This document shows positions 40,825 to 52,032 of a DNA stretch of 64,000 nucleotides, in pieces (within the stretch, counting starts at the first letter, position 1; every line of letters begins with the position of its first letter). The notes under the pieces were generated by a model. That model was not told the DNA's origin, did not search any database, and was given only the letters and a program-made list of their open reading frames with translations. The translations under genes were made by a program, and so were the position numbers. Source of the stretch: CAWGMT01 sp963823675 (lineage in GTDB: Bacteria; Planctomycetota; Planctomycetia; Isosphaerales; Isosphaeraceae); NCBI GenBank assembly GCA_963823675.1, contig CAWGMT010000008.1:1054001-1118000 (forward strand), written 5' to 3'.

Positions 40825-42480
40825 TTAGTCGTACAGCCAGTCCGGGTCATCCGGGTGTTTGAGGTCCCACAACGGCCGGCGGCTGTGTACGGTCGGGATG
40901 ACGGCAAAGTTATACGCGGGCGGGGGCGAGGGGGTGGACCACTCCAGCGTCCAGGCGTCCCAGGGGTCGGCGCCCGCCGGCCGGCCGCTGCGAACCGACA
41001 CGAATACGTTGCACACGAAAAGAACAAAGCTTGGCGCCTGGATGGTCGCTCCGAGCGTGGTCAGTTGGTTCAACAGCGCCCACCCTCGGTCGGCGTCGTA
41101 GGTGTAGATCCGCCGCGGCATGCCGAGCACCCCGGAGATGTGCATCGTGCCGAACGTGAGGAGGAAGCCGACGTACAGCAGCCAGAATTGCCAGCGGGCC
41201 AGCCGCTCGGACAGCATCCGGCCGGTGATCTTCGGGAACCAGTAGTGGATGCCGGCGAAGGCGCCGAACAGCGTACCGCCGATCAGGACGAAGTGGAAGT
41301 GGCCGATCAGAAAGTAGGTGTCTTGCAACTGGAAGTCGAACGGGGCCGCCCCCAGCATGATGCCCGTCAGACCGCCGATCACGAACATCGACAGGAAGCC
41401 AATGCAGAAGAGCATCGGCGAGGCAAACGAGATCCGCCCGCCGTACATCGTGGCCAGCCAGTTGAAGAACTTGATGCCCGTTGGGATGGAGATCATGAAG
41501 GTGGACACGATGAAGAAGAGGTCCGCGGTCCGGCTCATGCCGACGGTGAACATATGATGGGCCCACACGCCGAGGCTGATGAAGGCGATGGCCGCGGTGG
41601 CAGCCGCCATGAACTCGTATCCGAACAGCACCTTGCGGGAGAAGACCGGGATGATCTCGGTGACCATTCCGAAGACCGGTAGGATCAAGATGTATACCTC
41701 CGGGTGCCCGAAGAACCAGAAGATGTGCTGCCACAGGAGCGCCGAGCCGCCGTTCTGGGCGTCGAAGAAATGCGCCCCCAGTTGGCGGTCGAGAACGACC
41801 ATCGCCAGTCCGGCCGTCAGCGGCGGGATGGCGAAGATGATGAGCACCGAGGTCCAGAGCATCGTCCACACGAAGAAAGGGACCTTCCGTAGGGCCATCC
41901 CTGGGGCGCGCATCGTGAGGATGGTCGCGATGAAGTTGACGGCGGCGGCGATGGTGCCCACGCCGCTGACAATCAGGCCCAGTGCCCAGAAGTCGGTGGC
42001 GGCGGAGCGGGCGAAGGTGCGCTCGGTCAGCGGGGCGTAGGCGAACCAGCCGATGGCCGGGGCGCCGCCCGTCGCGAAGCTCAAGTAGACGAGCAGGCCC
42101 CCGAGAAATGTCACCCAGAAGCCCAGCGCGTTGAGGCGCGGGAACGCCACGTCCCGGGTCCCGATCATGAGCGGCACCAGATAGTTGCCCATGCCGACCA
42201 AGATCGGAATACCCATGAAGAAGACCATCGTCGTGCCGTGCATCGTGAACATCTGGTTGAAGGTGTCTGGCCCGATGAAGTCGTAGCGCGGCCACATCAA
42301 CTGCCAGCGCAGGAGCAGGGCTTCGGTGCCACCGACCACCAGGAAGACCACGGCCATGACCACATACATGATGCCGATCTTCTTGTGATCGACCGTGGTC
42401 ACCCACTCGTGGAGGACGTCCGTCCAGAAGGGCGTCACGGGACGAGTGATCGGCGCTCGAGTTACTTCGGCGATGGCCAT
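40825..42480 (-). CDS. coxA: Cytochrome c oxidase subunit I
   Basis: This gene encodes 551 residues and carries the low-spin haem and haem-CuB centre. Ligand motifs are visible: MHGTTMVFFMGIP (haem a His), GHPEVYILILPVFGM (CuB His and cross-linked Tyr), VWAHHMFTVG (two CuB His) and GHFHFVLIGG (haem His). The Glu of GHPEVY is the end of the D proton channel, placing the enzyme in the A1 class of proton-pumping oxidases. It starts 19 bases after coxB, and subunits II and III are adjacent. Confidence 0.97.
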   Translation of the reverse strand: MAIAEVTRAPITRPVTPFWTDVLHEWVTTVDHKKIGIMYVVMAVVFLVVGGTEALLLRWQLMWPRYDFIGPDTFNQMFTMHGTTMVFFMGIPILVGMGNYLVPLMIGTRDVAFPRLNALGFWVTFLGGLLVYLSFATGGAPAIGWFAYAPLTERTFARSAATDFWALGLIVSGVGTIAAAVNFIATILTMRAPGMALRKVPFFVWTMLWTSVLIIFAIPPLTAGLAMVVLDRQLGAHFFDAQNGGSALLWQHIFWFFGHPEVYILILPVFGMVTEIIPVFSRKVLFGYEFMAAATAAIAFISLGVWAHHMFTVGMSRTADLFFIVSTFMISIPTGIKFFNWLATMYGGRISFASPMLFCIGFLSMFVIGGLTGIMLGAAPFDFQLQDTYFLIGHFHFVLIGGTLFGAFAGIHYWFPKITGRMLSERLARWQFWLLYVGFLLTFGTMHISGVLGMPRRIYTYDADRGWALLNQLTTLGATIQAPSFVLFVCNVFVSVRSGRPAGADPWDAWTLEWSTPSPPPAYNFAVIPTVHSRRPLWDLKHPDDPDWLYD

Positions 42481-42499
42481 GTTCAGACCTCAAAAACGA

Positions 42500-43531
42500 T
42501 CAGCGGAGCGTCAGCAGGTAGCGGACGATTTCGTCGCGCTCACGATCCCCCAGGCCGAATGCCGGCATCAGGCAGCCTGGCTTCTTTTGTTGCGGGTCGG
42601 CAATCCAGCGGCGAAGGTTCTCGGCAGTGTTCTCGACAATGCCGGATGCCAGCGTCTTGCGGCTCATCAGGTGCGTCAGGTCCGGCGCGTAGCTGCCCCG
42701 CGCGGGAGTGCCGCGCACCCGATGACAGTTGACGCACGACTGGCCGAGAAAGGCGGATCGTCCGGCTCGCACGTCGGAGTCCTCCAAGGCCGGCTTCCGC
42801 TCGTTGGCCAGCCAGGCCTCGAAGTCGCTCGGGGAATCGACGACGACCCGGATGAGCATGTTGGCGTGCTGGGTGCCGCAATACTCGGCGCACTGCCCGA
42901 GGTACAGGCCGGGCTTGTCGGTCTGAAACCACATGCTGTTGGTGCGACCCGGGATCAGGTCGGTCTTGCCGCCCAACCGGGGTACCCAGAAGCTGTGACA
43001 CACGTCCGCGGACCTCAGGGTCAGGTAGACAGGCCGCGGTACACCCTTCTCGCTGGCTGGAATGTGCAGTTCGTTGGCCGTCGTGAAGCCGAGCTGCCGG
43101 CCGTTGTAACGGTCGTAGGTGTACTTCCACCACCACTGGCAGCCGACCACCGTGACGAAGAGCGTATTGTCCCCCTCGCGAGGCTGCGGCGGCGGAACGT
43201 TCACCTCCCAAAGCGTGCGGGCCGAGACGAGCACCAGGACAAATACCACCAGCGCCGGCGCCGCCGTCCAGGCGATCTCGATCGGCTTGCTCCCGTAGAA
43301 CTGGGGCGGCTCGATCTCTCGCGCGGCACTCCCTCCCGCTTGATCCGGGGGGAGGGAGGTGCCGGCCGCGGCACGGCGCCGGAAGCGAACAATGGAATAG
43401 ACGAGGATTCCTTCGACCGCGATGAAGATGAACCCTGTGATGGCCAGGACCAGGACGGACAGGTTGCGGATCGACTCAGCCGGCGGGGAGGCCGGGTCGA
43501 AAATCGACGTGCTTTGGGCCAGGAGAATCAC
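42500..43531 (-). CDS. coxB: Cytochrome c oxidase subunit II with fused cytochrome c (caa3 type)
   Basis: This gene encodes 343 residues. Two transmembrane helices occur at the N-terminus. The CuA domain has FWVPRLGGKTDLIPG and CAEYCGTQHANM, so the Cys-Cys-His-Met ligands are intact. The C-terminal 95 residues carry a haem c site (CVNCH), typical of caa3 oxidases. The open frame continues upstream to 44053, but that part is unrelated scrap; GTG 43531 is the proper start because AAAGGAG lies eight bases before it. It is the first gene of the operon. Confidence 0.93.
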   Translation of the reverse strand: MILLAQSTSIFDPASPPAESIRNLSVLVLAITGFIFIAVEGILVYSIVRFRRRAAAGTSLPPDQAGGSAAREIEPPQFYGSKPIEIAWTAAPALVVFVLVLVSARTLWEVNVPPPQPREGDNTLFVTVVGCQWWWKYTYDRYNGRQLGFTTANELHIPASEKGVPRPVYLTLRSADVCHSFWVPRLGGKTDLIPGRTNSMWFQTDKPGLYLGQCAEYCGTQHANMLIRVVVDSPSDFEAWLANERKPALEDSDVRAGRSAFLGQSCVNCHRVRGTPARGSYAPDLTHLMSRKTLASGIVENTAENLRRWIADPQQKKPGCLMPAFGLGDRERDEIVRYLLTLR

Positions 43532-43539
43532 CGCGGTTG

Positions 43540-43546
43540 CTCCTTT
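43540..43546 (-). promoter_or_regulatory. Ribosome binding site of coxB
   Basis: AAAGGAG on the minus strand, eight bases before GTG 43531. It separates coxB from the in-frame upstream scrap. Confidence 0.65.
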
Positions 43547-43569
43547 CTTTCTCCGCCGGCTCCGTGAAC

Positions 43570-43915
43570 GGGGGAGATTATATCCGTGCGGAATGCCGTC
43601 CAGCAACCAGAGGGTGAGCAGCGGCGGCAAGTCGACCAACAACGCCCGCAGCACCCCGCGCGCCCGCTGGGTGAAACGCCGCAGGGAAAAGCCGACCGCG
43701 TACCCCAGGAAGCCGATCCCCAGGAGCAGGGCGCCGGCCAGGTAGACCGGTCCCGCCCCGCCGACCACGACCGGCATGAGGCTGGCGGCGACGAGCGCCA
43801 GGCAGTCGACGATCATTTGCCGGCCGGTCGCGATCCCTTCCGGATCCACCGACGGCACCATGCATAGGCCGGCCCGGCCATAGTCCGCGCGGTAGATCCA
43901 GGCGATCGCATGCAG
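43570..43915 (-). pseudogene. ctaB: C-terminal fragment of protohaem IX farnesyltransferase
   Basis: About 115 codons match the end of haem O synthase (CyoE/CtaB): HAIAWIYRADYGRAGLCMV, PSVDPEGIATGRQ, then hydrophobic helices to LRALLVDLPPLLTLWLLDG. The N-terminal two thirds, with the catalytic Asp-rich motifs, are missing. The fragment runs on in frame into coxB with no stop between. It is upstream-joined to an NDH-2 piece. Confidence 0.7.
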
Positions 43916-43938
43916 GTAGTCGGCCCAGCGTGTCCCCG

Positions 43939-44095
43939 TCAGGGCAGCGGCTTCGACGTCGGCTCGCTCGAAACGGTCGATGACGTGGTTGCGAAGCAGC
44001 AACGCGTTGACGAGGGTCTTGAACGTGAAGGCGTGCGCCGAGCCGGGAATCATTTCCCGGTTGGTTTTGGACCCCAGGTCCAGGACCAGTTGGTC
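43939..44095 (-). pseudogene. Fragment of an FAD-dependent NADH dehydrogenase (NDH-2)
   Basis: About 50 codons: DQLVLDLGSKTNREMIPG and AHAFTFKTLVNALLLRNHVI followed by DRFERADVEAA. This is the part of NDH-2 that precedes its NAD-binding GGGFxG loop, which is absent. A TAG lies just upstream in frame, and the sequence then runs into the ctaB fragment. A remnant of deletion or recombination. Confidence 0.6.
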
Positions 44096-44193
44096 CTAGG
44101 CCAGTCGCCACTTTGCCCCGCCGCATCCAGGCGCCCCTCGACTCGTGAACGGCTACCTGACCCAAATGGCCCCTGGTGACACGACTGTTGGGA

Positions 44194-44488
44194 CTAACAA
44201 TACTCGGCACACTGGCCGACAAACAACCCGCGCTCTTTCGTTTGAAGCCACATCTGATTGGTGCGGCCCGGAACAGGCGATCTCGATGGGCATGCTGCCG
44301 TAGACCTGCGGCGGTTCCATGCCGGATGGAGGCTGGCGCCGGAAACGAATGATGCTGTAAATGAGCACGCATTCGACCAGCACGAAAATGGCCCCGGTGA
44401 CCGCGAGCACGAGGATCAGCAGCGATCGGATCGACTCCGCTGGAGGCGAGGCCGGATTGAAGATCGACAGGTCCTGCATCGCGGTCAT
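44194..44488 (-). pseudogene. Deleted copy of coxB
   Basis: The first part reads LSIFNPASPPAESIRSLLI and PPQVYGSMPIEIA, very close to coxB. It is then joined, with a frame change, to QMWLQTKERGLFVGQCAEYC and a TAG. The middle CuA domain, the His/Met ligands and haem domain are missing. It is a decayed duplicate of the intact coxB at 42500-43531. Confidence 0.75.
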
Positions 44489-44546
44489 TCCCTCGGCCAG
44501 CAATCCCATTTCGCGTCATGATGCGGCGAAGCCGCGGACCGGGCGC

Positions 44547-45698
44547 TTACAGGCCCGGCAATAGCCAGCCATTCTGGACCGGGCCGCGCCGGCCCGATCC
44601 GCGGATGACAAGACTCCAGCCGGTCCGGGTGACCAACCTTGCTCCGCTCTGACTCAAAAACTGTATACGGCCGGAGGGCTGCGACGCCACTGAAAAATCC
44701 CCCAGGGCGATCATGAGCATCTTCGCCGCCCAATTCACCAACGGGGTTCTCAGGACACCCGCGCACGCAGGATTACGGCGCTTGACCAGGGTAATCTGAT
44801 TGCCCTTCTCATTGAAGGTCACCTCGTCCATGAAGGTTCGGATGAGCAAGAGCCCCCGGCCGCCGATTCTGCCGAGGTTTTCGGGGTCGGTTGGGTCTGG
44901 CAAGGTGGACGGGTCGAAGCCGGGTCCCTCGTCTCGAAAGGAAAAGACCGCCTCGGAACGCGTCAGCTTGACGGTGCAATGTACCTGACGGTCCCGGTAC
45001 GGCGGCAGCCGGCGCCGATCTTCGGCCAACCGGTAATACTCGTGTTCGTCTTCTTGCCGCAGTTCGGAGCTGGCTTCCAGATTGCCGTGAAGGATGGCGT
45101 TCGCCAGCGCTTCCTCCAGGGCCACACCGATCCGGATTCTCTCGGTCTGGTCGCAAAATTGCAGTTGCACCAGGTACTCCTGGACGTGCAGAACCAGCGC
45201 GGGGATCACCAGGGGATCATTGTCGAGGATGAAGCTGGACTCCATGTGCGCCAGCCGTTCCATCAACTGCTGTTGGCGATGCTCCCGCCTGGCGGCCGCA
45301 ACGATCTGCTCCAGCGTGGATACCAGGTGACGGTCCTGCGTTTTCTTGGGAACGTAACTGGCCGCGCCCTCACGAAGCGCGTGCATCGCAATTTCTTCGT
45401 TCCCAAATGCAGTCATCAACACGACCGGAACCGACGGGTACTGCCGGCGGACGGCTGCGACGAGTTCCAGGCCGTCCATGCCCGGCATGCGCAGGTCCGT
45501 GACGACCAGGCGGGGCGTCTCCCGCTCCATTGCGGCGAGCGCTGCCGCGCCATTCTCGGCATACGTCACGCGCCAACCGAGATTGTGCTCGATGATGGCT
45601 CCGGTCATCCGCCGGTCGACAGCGGCGTCGTCCACGACGAGGACGGTGATTTCGCTGTCTCCGGCCGCCTCGGCGTGCGGAGCTGGCGCAGTGGTCAT
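44547..45698 (-). CDS. Response regulator with RsbW-like ATPase domain
   Basis: This gene encodes 383 residues. The receiver domain (residues 15-130) has VLVVDDAAVDRR, the phospho-Asp in LVVTDLRMPGMDGLEL, the Thr in VVLMTAFGN and the Lys in YVPKKT. A HATPase domain (residues about 160-310) has the N-box EEALANAILHGN and G-boxes FRDEGPGFDPS and GGRGLLLIRTFMDEV, as in anti-sigma kinases and Rsb-type switch proteins. The last 70 residues after LVKRR match nothing and may be a read-through of a lost stop. It begins 13 bases after the hybrid kinase stop, so they form an operon. Confidence 0.85.
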   Translation of the reverse strand: MTTAPAPHAEAAGDSEITVLVVDDAAVDRRMTGAIIEHNLGWRVTYAENGAAALAAMERETPRLVVTDLRMPGMDGLELVAAVRRQYPSVPVVLMTAFGNEEIAMHALREGAASYVPKKTQDRHLVSTLEQIVAAARREHRQQQLMERLAHMESSFILDNDPLVIPALVLHVQEYLVQLQFCDQTERIRIGVALEEALANAILHGNLEASSELRQEDEHEYYRLAEDRRRLPPYRDRQVHCTVKLTRSEAVFSFRDEGPGFDPSTLPDPTDPENLGRIGGRGLLLIRTFMDEVTFNEKGNQITLVKRRNPACAGVLRTPLVNWAAKMLMIALGDFSVASQPSGRIQFLSQSGARLVTRTGWSLVIRGSGRRGPVQNGWLLPGL

Positions 45699-45711
45699 GG
45701 CAATCACCTCA

Positions 45712-48315
<2,604 letters not shown>

Positions 48316-48368
48316 GATCGTCTCCCTGCACCCCGGGTTCCTTGGCTGCCAGGGCCGTGCCCACTCCA

Positions 48369-48563
48369 TCACCGGGTCAATGCGAACGTGATCTTTTCGA
48401 CCGTCCCGGTGCAAGCGAACGGCGACTTGTAGTCCGGCGAGATCGGCGTGATCGAGTCACGGCCGACCTCGAAGGGTTCCAGCCCGTTGCGGACCGCCGA
48501 ACGCTCGAGCGTGCCCTCGCCGGCGGGCTGGCCGTTGACGAACAGACCAGCCACAATTATGGT
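48369..48563 (-). pseudogene. C-terminal fragment of an arylsulfatase-like protein
   Basis: About 64 codons read VAGLFVNGQPAGEGTLERS, then FEVGRDSITPISPDYKSPF and ACTGTVEKITFAL. This matches the C-terminal beta-domain of planctomycetal arylsulfatases. The catalytic domain, with its formylglycine Cys/Ser, is absent. It lies just upstream of the hybrid kinase gene, beside an antitoxin fragment and a dispersed repeat. Confidence 0.6.
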
Positions 48564-48682
48564 CATCACATTCAAACTCACTCTTGATAAACTCCTCATC
48601 GATCTTAGTTTGATTCGTGGGATGTTCGCGCGCGCCTCGCGCTCGTGCGTCCACCACCCGACGGAGGGAAGACGGCGCGAGA

Positions 48683-48772
48683 ATAACCAAGACGGAGACG
48701 ATCCGGGCGCGCGTTGAACCCAAGTTGAAGGCCGAAGCCGAAGAGATTCTCGACAGCCTCGGTGTGAACCCC
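48683..48772 (+). pseudogene. RelB/DinJ-family antitoxin fragment
   Basis: About 30 codons read TKTETIRARVEPKLKAEAE followed by EILDSLGVNPSDAI, the N-terminal ribbon-helix-helix of RelB/DinJ antitoxins. The first codon is ATA where ATG is expected, and the sequence departs from the family after PSDAI. No toxin gene follows. Confidence 0.6.
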
Positions 48773-48904
48773 AGTGACGCGATCCTTGGCGAGAAGCGAG
48801 GAAAAATCAAGGGCGCGCAGCTCACGTTTGGTTTTTTTTTGACAAGGCTGGCGCAGCGTGTTGTGATAATCGTTCCGATCAACCGCACGGGTTGATCGAT
48901 CGAC

Positions 48905-49016
48905 TGAGGCGCTGCGCGAAAATAAATGTCGCCTTTCGCTCCGCGACAGGACGTTCTCTCGCAGTGCGAACGACGATTTCTCCGGGAAGCTGTTTACGTC
49001 CCGATCCCGAGGCATT
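48905..49016. repeat. Dispersed palindromic repeat, copy B
   Basis: Copy B aligns with copy A at 32420 across about 100 bases, including GTCGCCTTTCGCTCCGCGA and CCGGGA-GCT-TT-CGTC-CGAT. Its arms (48928-48949 and 48956-48977) have diverged, so the hairpin is weaker than in copy A. Confidence 0.7.
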
Positions 49017-49054
49017 CGGAATTGGAAAAACCCGCCTGATTCGTGGAGGTCGCA

Positions 49055-49402
49055 ATGGGTTGTCCCGTCGTGCATTTTGAGATTGGCTGCAAAGACAAGG
49101 CCCGTACCGAGGCATTCTTCGGAACCCTGTTCGGCTGGACGATCACCGCCGCAGGGGAAGCGTCATTGATCGACACCGGCGCAGGGACCGGAATTAACGG
49201 CCATATCAGCTCGCTGGGCCACGAGCCGCACCACTACGCCACCTTCTATGTCCAGGTCAACGATATCCCGGCTTATCTTGCGAAGGCGGAATCCCTCGGT
49301 GGCAAGACGCTCGTTCCCCCAGTGACGATTCCGACGGGAACCTTCGCCTGGTTCGCGGACCCGGATGGCACAATTGTTGGGCTCTGGACGCCAAAGTCAT
49401 AA
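49055..49402 (+). CDS. VOC-superfamily (glyoxalase/bleomycin-resistance-like) protein
   Basis: This gene encodes 115 residues with one VOC fold: CPVVHFEIGCKDKARTEAFF, FGTLFGWTI, HYATFYVQVNDIPAYL and FAWFADPDGTIVGLWTP. Such proteins bind divalent metals and small ligands; the substrate is unknown. The start is ATG 49055, with GGAGGT four bases upstream, instead of 49043. Confidence 0.88.
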   Translation: MGCPVVHFEIGCKDKARTEAFFGTLFGWTITAAGEASLIDTGAGTGINGHISSLGHEPHHYATFYVQVNDIPAYLAKAESLGGKTLVPPVTIPTGTFAWFADPDGTIVGLWTPKS

Positions 49403-49462
49403 TGGAGCCGGCAGCGTCGCGCTGCGGAGGTTAGAGCCTGGACCCAGTGATCGCTCGGAAGG

Positions 49463-50218
49463 ATGACAGGCCCCATGCAAAACCCATGGCTGCGCGCGCT
49501 TGTCGGCTTTGTCTGGGGACTGCTGCTCTTCCTGGGCGTCGCGTGGTCGTTGAGACTGGGGCTCGGCCCGCCGATGAGCAAGTCGGCGGTTCTCTCGCAG
49601 GTCGTCTTGAAGACGGTGCTCGTCCTCGTCGCTCTCGTCGGTTGGAAGCTCTTGGGCTGGCCTTTCAGCGAGATGGGCTGGCGGAGGGCCGACTGGTGGA
49701 ACCGATCGTATCTCGCCTGGTTTGCACTCGCCGCGGGCGCGATGATGGCCGGGTCGGTCGTCATGATCTTCCTGGAACTCATGCATCCTGTCGCGGCGAA
49801 GATGAGCTTCCTGCAACTCGTCCTGGTCATCTGGATTTTGAGTAGCGTGTCGGAAGAGATTTACGTCCGCGGCCTGGTTCAATCCTGGATCGCCGGCCAT
49901 GACGACGCGAAGGGCCTCGACTCGCCATTTGAGCCTTCGATCGTCTCGTCGGCTCTGTTGTTCGCCTCGATGCACGTACCCTTGATGTGGTCGCCAATCG
50001 GCGTCAAAGGGGGCCTGACGATCGTTCTCGCGACGCTCGGAGTGGGCTTCGCGTGTGCGGCCTTGCGAAAAAAAAGCGGAAGCCTCTGGCCCGCCATCGC
50101 CTGCCACGTCATCGGCAACGTCGCGGGCATTCCTGGGGGAATCCTGGGCGTAATCCTTTATTATCTTGTTTATGGCCACCGGCCGGAATTCCTGACCGCC
50201 TTTCATCACGGTTTGTGA
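49463..50218 (+). CDS. CPBP-family intramembrane metalloprotease
   Basis: This gene encodes 251 residues with about six transmembrane helices. Conserved motifs are SSVSEEIYVRGLVQ (EExxxR), FASMHVP and ACHVIGNVAG (metal-binding His/Asn), the catalytic set of the CPBP/Abi family. Bacterial members are linked to protein processing and self-immunity; the substrate is unknown. The start may be the next in-frame ATG at 49475, because GGAAGG abuts the first one. Confidence 0.85.
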   Translation: MTGPMQNPWLRALVGFVWGLLLFLGVAWSLRLGLGPPMSKSAVLSQVVLKTVLVLVALVGWKLLGWPFSEMGWRRADWWNRSYLAWFALAAGAMMAGSVVMIFLELMHPVAAKMSFLQLVLVIWILSSVSEEIYVRGLVQSWIAGHDDAKGLDSPFEPSIVSSALLFASMHVPLMWSPIGVKGGLTIVLATLGVGFACAALRKKSGSLWPAIACHVIGNVAGIPGGILGVILYYLVYGHRPEFLTAFHHGL

Positions 50219-50425
50219 GCATGCTCGAGGATGCCCGCTGCATCGATGAATCGATTCGCTGGGCTTGGCATTCGGGCCGTCCAGGAACATCGTCACATCA
50301 CGCGGGAATCTACGAATTCTCTCACCGGCGAAGTCGCTTTACATCTCCGGAGGTAGCCGGTAGTTTCTCCATAACCAAGCTGGGCGACGTCCAGAAGATT
50401 GTACCGACGAGATGGAGAATGAACC

Positions 50426-51274
50426 GTGGCCGTGCAGAATTTCAACACGAGCGATGTCGTGGCCTGGGGCGAGTTCGTTCAGGTTGCCTACCAGATGTAC
50501 GCCGACAACCCGGGCAATCCCAGTCCGCCGCAGCCTTCCTACTTCCCAGCGGGCTGGAAGCTCGCCGTGAATCTCACGGTTGACCCGGTGCTCGGCATCT
50601 TCTCGCAGGTGGAGTTTATCGGCTTCATCGCCCAGTCCACCGCGGACCCGTCACAATATGCGATCGTCTTTCGCGGCACGCAGACCGACCTCGATTGGAT
50701 CAGCGACTTCGAGTTCTGGATGGACGCTTTCACCGAAGTCCCCAACGGCGGGCAGGTCGAGCACGGGTTTCTGGCGGTCTATCGCACACTGAACGGCGTT
50801 GCCCCCGGCGCGGCGGCACGCCGCGCCATGGCCACCGTGGTCGGCGACATCCCTACCAATGCCAGCGTCACCGTGACGGGGCATAGCCTGGGCGGGGCGC
50901 TGGCGGTCTTACAGGCAGCAGTGCTCTGTAGCGGGGGATTCTCCGGCGTGAAGATCACGACGTTCGCCGCCCCCATGGCGGGTGACCGGCAGTTCTCCAC
51001 CACCTTCATGACGCTCGTGCCGAACAGCGTTCGGATCTACAACAAACCCGACATCGTGCCGGATCTGCCGGGGACCCTCCTTGGCTATACCCAGGTGCAG
51101 GCGGGGATCGGGATCAATTCGCTCGATTACCCCGAGATCCGGTGGAGCATCTCCTGCTTCCACGCGCTCCTCACATACCTCTATATGCTCGGCTCGACGA
51201 AGTACGGCCTGGGTTCGTGCGGGACGAGCACCCGCCCGGCGCAGGTCGTGTCCTTTTCGGCTGCGAAACGGTGA
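50426..51274 (+). CDS. Class 3 lipase-like alpha/beta hydrolase
   Basis: This gene encodes 282 residues. The nucleophile elbow is VTVTGHSLGGALAVL, preceded by YAIVFRGTQTDLDWISDF, which is typical of lipase class 3. The Asp is probably in YNKPDIVPDLPG and the His near CFHALLTYL, so the triad looks complete. No clear signal peptide is present. It starts at GTG with GGAG eight bases upstream and is flanked by unrelated genes. Confidence 0.9.
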   Translation: MAVQNFNTSDVVAWGEFVQVAYQMYADNPGNPSPPQPSYFPAGWKLAVNLTVDPVLGIFSQVEFIGFIAQSTADPSQYAIVFRGTQTDLDWISDFEFWMDAFTEVPNGGQVEHGFLAVYRTLNGVAPGAAARRAMATVVGDIPTNASVTVTGHSLGGALAVLQAAVLCSGGFSGVKITTFAAPMAGDRQFSTTFMTLVPNSVRIYNKPDIVPDLPGTLLGYTQVQAGIGINSLDYPEIRWSISCFHALLTYLYMLGSTKYGLGSCGTSTRPAQVVSFSAAKR

Positions 51275-51485
51275 CAGTTTACCGAAGTAGTTGATGGACT
51301 GCCTCTTGCGTTCGGATTCTCCTAATCCTCGACGAACCTGGCACCAGTTTTTCCACGGGCGCCAATTTTCCACTGTAAGAAAACGGCAGCCATCCCGTTG
51401 TGAAGAGAGAGGGTCAAGAGCCAGACCGACCGGGATTGCCCGCCAATGGCCACCGACCCGCTTGAGGCCACGGTGTCTGACGACA

Positions 51486-52032
51486 GTGTTCGACCCGACC
51501 CGCGCGGCGAGGGAAGCTTGGATGCTGGCAACGCTCCCGCGCGCCTTGGCTTACGCCACGTCGCTCTTGCGCGACCGGACACTTGGCGAAGACGTCGTCC
51601 ACGACTGCTACGTACGTTTGCTTGAAAAGTCGGACACGTACAATTTGCTCAGTGATGGAACAAAGCTATTATATAAGGCGATCACACGCGCATGTGTCGA
51701 CAGGAACTATCGCGATCGCCGTCTGTTGAGCTTGGAGGTCGAGCTCGACGGGGAGGCGGAAGGAAACGGCGCCGGTGGCGGATCCTCGCGCATACGATCC
51801 CCACGACCTGGCGGCGTGCCGCGAGCTGGAAGAGGCGTTGGCGTGCGCGATGACCCGATTGTCGGTCGCGCAACGGGGTGCCATCGAGTTGAAGAGCCTC
51901 GGCTACTCCCTGGACGAGATCGCGGAGGCCATCGGCACCAGCCCGGGCCATGCCGGGGTGCTCGTGCATCGGGCACGGAGGGCCCTGGCCGCGCAGCTTG
52001 CTCGTTTCCTGGAGTCCCGACCTGATGAATGA
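51486..52032 (+). pseudogene. ECF sigma factor, one frameshift
   Basis: Joined, this gives about 180 residues. Region 2 is AYATSLLRDRTLGEDVVHD followed by CYVRLLEKSDTYN and ITRACVDRNYRDR. Region 4 in a second frame is AMTRLSVAQRGAIELKSLG and YSLDEIAEAIGTSPGHAGV, then LVHRARRAL. The frame changes near 51768. The start is not certain: GTG 51486 is the best-placed codon before region 2, without a clear ribosome binding site. It overlaps the next gene by eight bases (ATGAATGA), so it should form an operon with the anti-sigma gene. Confidence 0.7.

Noticed and set aside
43578..44519. 313-codon minus-strand frame over the scrap zone
   Set aside because: It is out of frame with the coxB, NDH-2 and ctaB fragments, which are readable in other frames.
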